From Acidimicrobiia bacterium (GTDB lineage Bacteria; Actinomycetota; Acidimicrobiia; Acidimicrobiales; SKKL01), in NCBI GenBank assembly GCA_041676705.1, contig JBAYRL010000007.1:33954-97953 (forward strand): a stretch of DNA of 64,000 nucleotides, written 5' to 3'. The notes under the pieces are model-generated. The model made no database searches. It was not told the origin of the DNA and saw only the letters and a program-made list of their open reading frames with translations. Every line of letters begins with the position of its first letter. The first letter of the stretch is position 1. The position numbers and the translations under genes were made by a program. Below, piece after piece: positions 44,906-53,180 of this stretch.

Positions 44906-46363
44906 ATGACCCTCACCGACACTGCCGGGACGAAAACCAAAGATGGGCGTGTAGTCGGCATCGCCGGCCCTGTTGTAGACGTCGAGTTCCCGCCAGACGC
45001 TATTCCGCAAATTAATACTGCTATCTCCATGACTTTCAAGGTTGATGGGGTAGAGACTGAAGTTATGGCTGAGGTCGCTCAGCAAATTGGCGACAGCCGT
45101 GTGCGTGCGGTGTGTTTGAAACCGACCGACGGTTTAACCCGCGGGACCCCAGTTCGTAACACCGGCGTAGGTATTACAGTGCCCGTTGGCGACGCCGTTT
45201 TGGGCCACGTGTTTAACGTGTTGGGTGAACCACTCGACGTGGAAGATATCGGCGAAGTTGCCGATCGTTGGGAAATTCACCGGCCAGCACCCGATTTCGA
45301 CACGCTTGAGCCTAAGGCAATCATGTTCGAAACCGGCATTAAGGTTATCGACCTGCTCACTCCGTATCTACAAGGTGGCAAGATTGGCCTCTTTGGTGGT
45401 GCTGGTGTGGGTAAGACGGTGCTGATCACCGAGATGATTAACCGGGTGGCTTCAAACCACGGTGGTGTGTCGGTGTTTGCTGGTGTGGGTGAACGGACTC
45501 GTGAAGGCACCGACTTGTTCATTGAGATGGCTGAAACCATCATGGGCGATGGTAAGACTTCGGTGCTCGACAAGGCGGCTTTGGTGTTCGGCCAGATGGA
45601 CGAACCCCCAGGTGTGCGCCTGCGAGTAGCGCTTTCGGCTCTAACAATGGCCGAGTACTTCCGTGACGTACAGCAGCAAGACGTGTTGTTGTTCATCGAT
45701 AACATCTTCCGCTTTGTGCAGGCCGGTTCTGAGGTATCGACCTTGTTGGGTCGTATGCCATCAGCGGTGGGTTACCAGCCAACTTTGGCGGACGAGATGG
45801 GCCAGTTGCAGGAGCGGATTACCTCGACTCGTGGTCGTTCGATTACTTCGTTGCAGGCTGTGTATGTGCCTGCTGACGACTACACCGACCCCGCACCGTT
45901 TACTTCTTTCACCCACTTCGACGGTACCACCGAGCTTTCTCGTGACATCGCGGCGCTTGGTATTTACCCTGCGGTAGACCCCTTGGCTTCAACCTCGACC
46001 ATCTTGTCACCTGAGGTTGTGGGACAGCGTCACTACGATGTAGCCCGTCGGGTTCAGGAAGTCTTGCAGCGTTACCGTGAGCTGCAAGACATTATTGCCA
46101 TTCTTGGTTTGGATGAGCTTTCCGAAGAAGACCGGGTAACGGTTTCACGGGCCCGTAAGGTGCAGCGTTTCTTGTCACAGCCGATGTATGTGGCGCAGGT
46201 GTTCACCGGTTTGCCTGGTGTTACCACTCCGGTAGAAGAGACTGTCGATTCGTTCGAGCAGTTGATTAACGGTGACCTGGACGATCTGCCCGAGCAGGCT
46301 TTCTTGAACGTTGGTGGGGCGGATGATGCTCGTGCCAAGGCTGCACAACTGGCCGGGAGCTAA
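44906..46363 (+). CDS. atpD: ATP synthase subunit beta
   Basis: Catalytic subunit of F1, 485 residues. Walker A is GGAGVGKT near residue 165, the catalytic Glu is in GVGERTREGTD and the DELSEED motif is present as LDELSEED. AGGAG precedes the ATG. A normal-length protein ending 2 bases before atpC. Confidence 0.96.
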   Translation: MTLTDTAGTKTKDGRVVGIAGPVVDVEFPPDAIPQINTAISMTFKVDGVETEVMAEVAQQIGDSRVRAVCLKPTDGLTRGTPVRNTGVGITVPVGDAVLGHVFNVLGEPLDVEDIGEVADRWEIHRPAPDFDTLEPKAIMFETGIKVIDLLTPYLQGGKIGLFGGAGVGKTVLITEMINRVASNHGGVSVFAGVGERTREGTDLFIEMAETIMGDGKTSVLDKAALVFGQMDEPPGVRLRVALSALTMAEYFRDVQQQDVLLFIDNIFRFVQAGSEVSTLLGRMPSAVGYQPTLADEMGQLQERITSTRGRSITSLQAVYVPADDYTDPAPFTSFTHFDGTTELSRDIAALGIYPAVDPLASTSTILSPEVVGQRHYDVARRVQEVLQRYRELQDIIAILGLDELSEEDRVTVSRARKVQRFLSQPMYVAQVFTGLPGVTTPVEETVDSFEQLINGDLDDLPEQAFLNVGGADDARAKAAQLAGS

Positions 46364-46365
46364 TC

Positions 46366-46758
46366 ATGCTTCAAGTTGAGGTTGTTTCTCCTGAGAAGAT
46401 TTTGTTCTCGGGGGAGGCGCGCATGGTGATTGCCCGAACTTCAGCTGGCGATATTGCCTTTGAAACTGGTCACGTGCCCTTTATCGGCAACTTGGAAATT
46501 CACCCGGTTCGGGTGATTTTCGAGGGCGGTAAGGAACAGGTGGTAGCGGTACATAAGGGTTTTGTGGAATGCGCTTATGATCGTGTGACCATTTTGTCGG
46601 ACTTGGCTGAATTGGCCGATGAAATTGACGTACCACGAGCTGAGGCGGCTTTGGCTCGTGCCGAGTCTGCATTGGGTCATGCCACGGAACCAGATTTACG
46701 GTTGGCAGAAGCCATGCGTCGAGCACAAGTTCGTATCGAGGCCGCTGCCGGAGCGTAA
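46366..46758 (+). CDS. atpC: ATP synthase subunit epsilon
   Basis: Inhibitory/coupling subunit of F1, 130 residues. It has the beta-sandwich N-terminus LQVEVVSPEKILFSGEARMV and a helical C-terminus rich in Ala/Glu/Arg. It begins 2 bases after atpD and is the last gene of the operon, followed by a strong hairpin terminator. Confidence 0.93.
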   Translation: MLQVEVVSPEKILFSGEARMVIARTSAGDIAFETGHVPFIGNLEIHPVRVIFEGGKEQVVAVHKGFVECAYDRVTILSDLAELADEIDVPRAEAALARAESALGHATEPDLRLAEAMRRAQVRIEAAAGA

Positions 46759-46772
46759 CTGTTTTGGGAAGG

Positions 46773-46820
46773 CTCCCTTGGGCTTCATGCGTGTTGCGCG
46801 TGAAGCTCGGGGGAGTTTTT
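46773..46820 (+). terminator. terminator of the ATP synthase operon
   Basis: A long hairpin: outer stem CTCCC/GGGAG (46773-46777, 46811-46815) and inner 10-bp stem with one wobble pair (GCTTCATGCG with CGCGTGAAGC), followed by TTTTT. Confidence 0.85.
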
Positions 46821-47085
46821 CGCGTTTTGGCGCTAGATAGGTATTTGTGTTTTGAAGCTTATTTTCGAATAAGTATGACGAGTGTCTCGTTATCGGTGCT
46901 ATTTAGTAATAACTAAATAGGACTTTTGGACTAATTCATAACAGATGCTGGCATGGGTACCTCGACCTAGCTACGGTCGAAAGTATAGGTCCGTTGGCTG
47001 TAATGGCCTTTGAGCTGAAACTTTTAGCGCGCTTTAGTGCGTGCATTGTCCCCCCATTGCAGAGAGAACTCGGGAGAGTTTGTAA
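46821..47085 (+). promoter_or_regulatory. palindrome-rich leader of the surface protein gene
   Basis: 265 bases without a gene between the atp terminator and the surface protein. It contains ACGAG-TGT-CTCGT (46878-46890), a perfect 9-bp hairpin with AATA loop (46899-46920), and TCGACC...GGTCGA around TAGCTAC (46962-46980). GGGAGAG stands before ATG 47086. I could not match it to a known riboswitch. The elements may be operator sites or RNA structure. Confidence 0.45.
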
Positions 47086-50000
47086 ATGCGAGTATCCAAA
47101 AGGGTACGCCAGTGGTTCATGGTGCTATCAGCAACGCTGCTAGTAGCCGGAACGCTAAGCGTAGTTCCTATATTTGATTCATTAATTAGTCCTTCTCCTG
47201 CTTCAGCGGCTGACGAACCGACTTCGGCAAGAACTGACGGCGGTTTCGCGGTTCAGATGAAGATGGACCGCGATCAGACGTCGCAAACTGCAACTCCATT
47301 GGCCCCCGGTGATACCTTCACCTACACGATCAGTTTTGAATGTTCGGATACGACTCAAGGCTCAGATTGTGTAGGTGCCGCGCTCGACATTTCAGGTTTT
47401 GCCTTCACCAATATTTTTAGTCAGAGCCAGCCGCTTATCTTTGATGCCGGACCATTAGCGATGACGCCGGGTGGTACAGCACCACCGGTAACAATGTCGC
47501 CGAATGGTTCTGGTGCCTGGAAATTTACCGCTGATGCAGGGTTCAATGCTGGTGACTCATTTGAGTTTCAGATCCGTCTGAAGGTACCCCAGGGCACGGT
47601 ACCTAAAGGTGACCCAATCGTAATTAGCCCTGTTGGGACAATTACCGATAACGGCGGTTCTAATTCTACAAATATTGAGGTACCCAAGCCCACGATTCAA
47701 TCTCCGCTGATTCAGTCTGAGCTTTCAAAGTCTCGGTCGGGCTCTCAGGACGTGATTCTACGTCAGGATGGTACCGATAACGTTGCGTACACCGTCTCGG
47801 TATGCCCGGCACCCGGTAAGACCTTGGCAATGCAATACACGATCGTTGATAAGTTGCCACCTGGTGCATCGGTGCCCACTGGTGTTTCCAACGACGGGGT
47901 AACCTCGGTAGATGGTGAAATCACCTGGAACATCGATTTCAGCAATAGCTCTGCTGCTAATCCAACGGTTGATGCAGTAACGGGCTGTTTCAATCTCACT
48001 TACAGCATTAATTTCCCGAATGATGCTGGCAACGTAACTGGTTACGAACTCGATGATGCGGAGAACGGTACCCTTACCCATAAGACCAACAGCGTTACGG
48101 CGTCTTATAACGATGGCTCTGAGAATCAGAACATTGGTCCAGCAACGGCGTATGTACGTTTAGTCGATCCGCCCGTTAGTACCAGCTTAAGCAAGTCAGT
48201 TGCTGATGAATATTATGTACTTGCCGGTGACTCGGTAACTTATGAACTGAAATACACTAACTCCAGCGATGGTGACACCCAACCGTTGACCGGTGCCGTA
48301 ATGGTTGATGGGCCTTTACCTGCCCAGTTCACACTTACTGGCATTACTACTGGTTCTTTGCCCTCCTCGCTTACAAATGTGACGATTGAGACTTCGACGG
48401 ACACCGGCTCAACTGCACCGACTGCAGGTTGGACTGCTTACACCGGCTCGGAGGATCTGTCAGGCGTTCGCTGGGTACGTTGGACCCTTGTGGGTTCTTT
48501 TGAGGCTGGTTCGTCTGTCTCAGCGTCGTTGACCGGAACAATCAACGCAGTGTCTGAACCGGAAGTGTTAGCAGGAGTATTTACGAACTGCGTTAGCAGC
48601 TCGGCCGACTCTTCCGAACGAATTGGCAAAATCGCAAGCACCAAGTGTGTAGACCTCTATCTGGACTCGGCACCGGGTCCACACCCTTACCTGACCAAAG
48701 CGACGCCGCAGAAGTCGCTGGACCCTTCCGGGGAAGAGTTCTTGGTGAACCAAGTGTTGCCCGGTGGCAAAATCACCTATGAGATAAATCTGGCAAACAT
48801 TGCGGATGCTACCGGTGACCTAGTTAAACCAACCGTTACCGACTGTGTGCCGTCAAATGACTACTTCCACGTTGAGAACGTTCGCTTCGCTTCTGGTGGG
48901 ACTGGCACTTGGACACAGGACACTACTTATACCGATGCCAACTGCGTTAACGGTACACCCCTGAAGTTCGTTCTTGATGGCGATCTGGCACCTGGTGCGG
49001 CCGCTCCCACCATCCTTTACGATGTAGCGGCACAAGGTTGGGAACCAGGCAAAATGCCAACACCCCCCGGTCCTTATGTGAATACGGTTGTGGTCACGCA
49101 CTCCGGTAACCCAGTGATTCAACACTGTGCGACTACAAACACCCTGGGCGCCGCTGGTGTAGGTGCCGTAGACGGTAAGTGCTCTAAAGATCACACTGTT
49201 ACCGTGCCCGCCGTTTCTTATCTTCAGTCAGAGAAGCTGGTTGTGGGTGCTCTAGACGACGAATGGAATATCGCTGGAACCACAACTCCTGGTGGCCAGA
49301 TGACCTGGCGTCTTCGAGTGCGAAACGTGGGTAACACCCCCTCCGGCGAACTGACCATTATCGATATCTTGCCCCATGTAGGCGATACTGGTGTTCGTCG
49401 TGGCGATCAGGCACGAAATTCTGAGTTCAGGCCACTATTGGTATCCCCAATTGTCCAGAGCGGATGGTCGGTCGAATATTCAACTTCGGGCAATCCCTAC
49501 CGTAAGGCTGATTTGGCTTTGGTCGGTGCCGAGCCTGGTATCGAAGCTGCTAATTGGGTGGCCGATCCCAACCTTGCGCAATTATCCCAATACCGATCGC
49601 TAAAGCTGAGCTACCAGAACGAACTGGCGGTCGGTGAAGAAGTAATCTTTGAATATAATATGGTGGCCCCAGTTGAAGACCCGTCTTACACCGACGGAGG
49701 ACAAGACTTATCCACCTGTTTCGTGCCAACTGCTGGATGGCCAGACACCATCGGTGCGACTGGTAACACGACTCTAAGCACTGATCGTCAGGCAACAGGC
49801 GCTGTAATTGATTGCCCAGTGGCGACCAATAGCTTCGGCTATGCAGTGACACCAAATATCTCTGAAGGCTTGACCATTGGCGCTGAGCCTCCACGTGTCG
49901 ACGTCCACGTTGTTCAACCCATGGATAACGGTCAACCAGCGGTACAGGCTGGGATTGGTGATCGGGTTTGGTACGACATCAATCGTGACGGTATTCAAAA

Positions 50001-51891
50001 TACCGATGCACAGGGCAACTACACCGAACCTGGCGTACCAGGTGTTCGAGTTGAGCTAATTGACAGTAACGAAGAAGTCGTGGCGGTCACTTTCACTGAC
50101 GCCAATGGCCTGTACCTCTTCACCACTGATGCCAACGGCACAAATCTACAGCCAGGCGATCCGTATAAGGTCCGCTTCTACCCACCTTCGGGCTATGAAG
50201 TTACCTATCAGAACGTGAACGATGGAACTAGCGACTCATCACGAGATTCCGACGTTCCTCGTGATCCGACGGGCTCGAACGGAATTGGTAGCTACCACGA
50301 CACCCGTGTTGTAAACCTGCCAAACGTCGGCCAAGAAGGTACGTTCCCCGGCCTGATTGACCCAACCTGGGATATGGGTATCTGGGGTGGCGACCTTGCG
50401 GATATTAGCCTGGACAAGGTCACCAAAGATGGTGAATGGCCCGACAGCATGGCGGGCGACGGCACCGCCGTAGACTCCCAAAATGACGAGATTGTGATCG
50501 CCCAAGGGCGTCCGGTCACTTGGATTTATACAATCGAAAACACTGGTTTAACTCGTCTTGAGAACGTGACGCTCGGCGACGACCACGGTGGTATAACACC
50601 AGCGTTCGGTGACGCAGACTTTTTCTGTGAAATCACCAACGATGGCATCAACGCTGGAGGTAAGGCCTCCTCGGCAGATATTCCACGAAGCCTGAACCGC
50701 GGCGCCACCATGCGATGCACCATTGAGATAGCCGAGAACCAGGTCGCTGCCGAGACGCATTATGTAAACACGGCCGATGTAGTTGGAACCCCAACGCTTG
50801 ACAACGGCGACCCAGCCTTGGACAAAGACGGCAAGTCGCTGGACGATGTTACCGACGATGATCCGTCGAGCTACTACTCGTTGCCACAGCGCTTTGCGGT
50901 GGGTGACTACGTATGGTTCGACCTCAACCACAACGGCGTTCAAGACCCATCGGAAACCGGTGTACCCGGTGTAACTGTTGAGCTGTTGAGCGAAAGTCCG
51001 GGATGGGTAACGCGAACCACGACCACAGATGCCAACGGGCTCTACCTGTTTGACGATGTGCCTGCTGGAAAATATCGGGTTCGATTCTCGAATATCCCTT
51101 CCGGCTATGAATTCACGAATACGACCGTAGGCTCCAACGTCGCAGTTGACTCAGATGCCGACCAGTCCGGTCTTACCGCTGAATTCGAAGTGGGTGTGAC
51201 AGCACCTAACAACCGCTCGGTCACCGCGGCTGATAGGGCACTGTATGTGGGTGGAGCAATTGAGTTAGGCACCGCGACAAGCATCATCAATCCCACCATT
51301 GATGCTGGTATCTGGCTGCCCACACCGAATGTGGGAATAACCAAACAGGCTGAGGTGAACAAGGTCGCATCAGGCACCACAGTGATGTGGACTTTGAAGG
51401 TGCGTAACACGGGCACCGGTAGCGCCAATGGCGTAGTGGTGGTCGATACCTTGCCAGAAGGCTTAGAGTTCCAAGCTGGCTCTACGGGCCCGACCCCTAC
51501 CTACGACAGCTCTACTCGTGAAGTCAGCTGGGTCATCCCAACCGTTTCACCCGGTGAAACCGTCACCATCAGCTACACGACGCTTGTCACCGCCCCGGGC
51601 GGCACCAAGCTAACCAACGCTGTGGTCATCGCCGGAAACGACAAGGACCCAGAGGGTAGCGACGACGACACCATTGAGGTGGAAGTCGAAGACGAGGAAG
51701 AAACTCCTCCGACCACGCCGACCGACCCGACCACGCCGACAACCGACCCGAATGTGGATGCCGACAACGCTGATCGCGATCGTCTACCTCACACCGGTTC
51801 GAACATGAGCCTGTTCGCTGCCTTGGCGGCCACGCTCACTGCGGTTGGTGCCGTGATGGTTGGTGTTAGCCGCCGTCGCCGCATTGCCTAA
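47086..51891 (+). CDS. giant LPHTG-anchored surface protein with DUF11-like and SdrD B-like repeats
   Basis: A 1601-residue secreted protein. Residues 1-42 are a signal peptide (SPSPASA then AD). The long middle part holds several beta-rich modules of the DUF11/isopeptide type, each with a line like YELKYTNSS... or WTLKVRNTGTG. Two SdrD B-like calcium-binding domains start near 956 (GDRVWYDINRDGIQN) and 1271 (GDYVWFDLNHNGVQD). A last DUF11 domain starts near 1415. A Thr/Pro/Asp wall-spanning stretch is followed by LPHTG at 1567-1571, a hydrophobic helix and a RRRR tail: a complete sortase signal. Likely a cell-surface adhesin or stalk. No sortase gene is in the window. It is transcribed alone. 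Confidence 0.88.
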   Translation: MRVSKRVRQWFMVLSATLLVAGTLSVVPIFDSLISPSPASAADEPTSARTDGGFAVQMKMDRDQTSQTATPLAPGDTFTYTISFECSDTTQGSDCVGAALDISGFAFTNIFSQSQPLIFDAGPLAMTPGGTAPPVTMSPNGSGAWKFTADAGFNAGDSFEFQIRLKVPQGTVPKGDPIVISPVGTITDNGGSNSTNIEVPKPTIQSPLIQSELSKSRSGSQDVILRQDGTDNVAYTVSVCPAPGKTLAMQYTIVDKLPPGASVPTGVSNDGVTSVDGEITWNIDFSNSSAANPTVDAVTGCFNLTYSINFPNDAGNVTGYELDDAENGTLTHKTNSVTASYNDGSENQNIGPATAYVRLVDPPVSTSLSKSVADEYYVLAGDSVTYELKYTNSSDGDTQPLTGAVMVDGPLPAQFTLTGITTGSLPSSLTNVTIETSTDTGSTAPTAGWTAYTGSEDLSGVRWVRWTLVGSFEAGSSVSASLTGTINAVSEPEVLAGVFTNCVSSSADSSERIGKIASTKCVDLYLDSAPGPHPYLTKATPQKSLDPSGEEFLVNQVLPGGKITYEINLANIADATGDLVKPTVTDCVPSNDYFHVENVRFASGGTGTWTQDTTYTDANCVNGTPLKFVLDGDLAPGAAAPTILYDVAAQGWEPGKMPTPPGPYVNTVVVTHSGNPVIQHCATTNTLGAAGVGAVDGKCSKDHTVTVPAVSYLQSEKLVVGALDDEWNIAGTTTPGGQMTWRLRVRNVGNTPSGELTIIDILPHVGDTGVRRGDQARNSEFRPLLVSPIVQSGWSVEYSTSGNPYRKADLALVGAEPGIEAANWVADPNLAQLSQYRSLKLSYQNELAVGEEVIFEYNMVAPVEDPSYTDGGQDLSTCFVPTAGWPDTIGATGNTTLSTDRQATGAVIDCPVATNSFGYAVTPNISEGLTIGAEPPRVDVHVVQPMDNGQPAVQAGIGDRVWYDINRDGIQNTDAQGNYTEPGVPGVRVELIDSNEEVVAVTFTDANGLYLFTTDANGTNLQPGDPYKVRFYPPSGYEVTYQNVNDGTSDSSRDSDVPRDPTGSNGIGSYHDTRVVNLPNVGQEGTFPGLIDPTWDMGIWGGDLADISLDKVTKDGEWPDSMAGDGTAVDSQNDEIVIAQGRPVTWIYTIENTGLTRLENVTLGDDHGGITPAFGDADFFCEITNDGINAGGKASSADIPRSLNRGATMRCTIEIAENQVAAETHYVNTADVVGTPTLDNGDPALDKDGKSLDDVTDDDPSSYYSLPQRFAVGDYVWFDLNHNGVQDPSETGVPGVTVELLSESPGWVTRTTTTDANGLYLFDDVPAGKYRVRFSNIPSGYEFTNTTVGSNVAVDSDADQSGLTAEFEVGVTAPNNRSVTAADRALYVGGAIELGTATSIINPTIDAGIWLPTPNVGITKQAEVNKVASGTTVMWTLKVRNTGTGSANGVVVVDTLPEGLEFQAGSTGPTPTYDSSTREVSWVIPTVSPGETVTISYTTLVTAPGGTKLTNAVVIAGNDKDPEGSDDDTIEVEVEDEEETPPTTPTDPTTPTTDPNVDADNADRDRLPHTGSNMSLFAALAATLTAVGAVMVGVSRRRRIA

Positions 51892-51914
51892 TTGGTAAAC
51901 ACAACCTAAGAAGA

Positions 51915-51961
51915 GAGGGGACTCGGCCATTCAAGGCCGGGCCCCCTCCGCTCCTATTTTG
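51915..51961 (+). terminator. terminator after the surface protein gene
   Basis: A GC-rich hairpin of about 14 bp with one mismatch (51915-51928 with 51935-51948), 6-base loop, followed a few bases on by a short T run. Confidence 0.75.
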
Positions 51962-51965
51962 TTCC

Positions 51966-52022
51966 CACGATCTTGTTATGAGTTTTGTGCGCATAGCGAA
52001 GAAAACTCATAACAAGATCGTG
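51966..52022. repeat. perfect 21-bp inverted repeat with 15-base loop
   Basis: Arms at 51966-51986 and 52002-52022 are exact reverse complements, starting CACGATCTTG and ending CAAGATCGTG. The arms are AT-rich in their inner half. It lies just after the surface-protein terminator. It has no T run and encodes nothing, so it may be a repetitive palindromic element or a second, bidirectional terminator. Confidence 0.85.
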
Positions 52023-52086
52023 CCGGTTTTGAGCCACCTGTCGCAAAGCTCACGGTTGGCGGAACCCACCGCACCCGGGTACTGGC

Positions 52087-52092
52087 TAGCCT
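52087..52092 (+). promoter_or_regulatory. -10 hexamer for a leaderless transcript
   Basis: TAGCCT, 7 bases before GTG 52100 of the 2H-GNAT gene, with no Shine-Dalgarno. Confidence 0.45.
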
Positions 52093-52099
52093 GGTCGCT

Positions 52100-53101
52100 G
52101 TGAGCACCAACCCCAAAGGCCGCTACGCCGTGGCACTGGTGGTTCCCGAGCCGCTACGCACCGAAATAAACGGATTGCGCCGGGCCACCGGCGGCAGCCT
52201 TACCCGTATCGAGCCTCACATCACCTTGGTGCCGCCCATCAACCTTCGCCACGAAGTGCTACCCGAAGTATTGGCGCACCTGCGCCACTGCGCCACCTTG
52301 GCTAAAGGCCCGGTGACCGCCGAACTAGGCCCTATCGCTACCTTCTATCCTGCTAACCGAGTGCTTTACGTGGCCGTTTCGCCCTCCGCCGACCTCAACA
52401 CGCTTTACACCGCGCTCAACGCCGGGCCCCTTATCCGCCACCGTGTTTCCCCAGAACAAGCCGAGCGGGCGCAACGTCCTTTCGTGCCGCACATCACCAT
52501 CAACAACCGTTTTCAGCGTGCGCCAGCACCGTCCACTCACGGCACGCAACCTGACGAGCCAGCACCGTCTACTCACAGCACGCAACCTGCCGACCCGGCA
52601 CTGTCCACTTACGGCACGCAACCTGCCGACCCGACACTGGCGGCAGCCATAAACACACTTGGTCACTACCAAGCCACCACCACCTTTAGTTTCCTCACTC
52701 TGCTTAGCTACAACCAAGAAGCCCAGGTTTGGGAAACCGCCGCCGATGTGGCCTTTGGGCGTCGCGTGGTCGTAGGGCAGGGTGGCCTGGGGCTTGAACT
52801 CACTACTAGTACCGTCATCGACCCACAAGCCGCGACCTGGCTAGAGCAATTTGGTGACACCGCTCGCACGAGCACGGCCTACACGAACCAGCGTGTGATT
52901 GTGGTCACCGCACGACGTGAGAATCGGGTGGTCGGAATAGCAACCATAAATCGTGAAGGCCGTCTCGGCTGGGTAGAAAGCCTGTTCGTCGAGCCAAACC
53001 TGCGTCGCCAAGGCATCGGAACTTCCCTCTATCGACAAGCTATTTACGCCGCTCAAAGCCATGGGGTTGCACACATTCTGCCTGCTACACCACTAAAGTG
53101 A
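52100..53101 (+). CDS. fusion of a 2H phosphoesterase (LigT/2'-5' RNA ligase-like) and a GNAT acetyltransferase
   Basis: A 333-residue two-domain protein. Residues 1-205 are a 2H phosphoesterase fold with both catalytic motifs, HIT at 40-42 (RIEPHITLVPP) and HIT at 131-133 (FVPHITINN). Right after the second motif, residues 143-178 are three copies of a 12-residue unit like APSTHGTQPDEP. About 215-333 are a GNAT domain with the acetyl-CoA loop LRRQGIGTSLYRQA. 2H enzymes open cyclic phosphates or 2'-5' bonds in RNA or nucleotides; GNATs acetylate amines. The joint substrate is unknown. The GTG is supported by TAGCCT seven bases upstream. Confidence 0.82.
   Translation: MSTNPKGRYAVALVVPEPLRTEINGLRRATGGSLTRIEPHITLVPPINLRHEVLPEVLAHLRHCATLAKGPVTAELGPIATFYPANRVLYVAVSPSADLNTLYTALNAGPLIRHRVSPEQAERAQRPFVPHITINNRFQRAPAPSTHGTQPDEPAPSTHSTQPADPALSTYGTQPADPTLAAAINTLGHYQATTTFSFLTLLSYNQEAQVWETAADVAFGRRVVVGQGGLGLELTTSTVIDPQAATWLEQFGDTARTSTAYTNQRVIVVTARRENRVVGIATINREGRLGWVESLFVEPNLRRQGIGTSLYRQAIYAAQSHGVAHILPATPLK
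52526..52633 (+). repeat. three 36-bp tandem repeats within a coding region
   Basis: Units at 52526-52561, 52562-52597 and 52598-52633, each encoding a Pro/Ser/Thr-rich 12-mer. They differ at a few bases. Because 36 is a multiple of three, copy-number change would not break the frame. Confidence 0.9.
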
Positions 53102-53180
53102 CCTAAGCCCCTACTCATCGGTAGGCTACGGCCCGTAGGGTGCCAACGGTAACGGTTGCAATTTAGGAGCTTCGCCAACC

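Noticed and set aside
46821..47085. c-di-GMP or other known riboswitch before the surface protein
   Set aside because: I could not find the conserved core sequences of the classes I know; only palindromes are visible.
47758..48081. Minus-strand frames inside the surface protein
   Set aside because: The plus strand carries the signal peptide, repeats and sorting signal without a break; the antisense peptides have none.
52526..52633. Frameshift or assembly error at the 36-bp repeats
   Set aside because: The frame stays open through all three units and continues into an intact GNAT domain, so the repeats look like true coding sequence.
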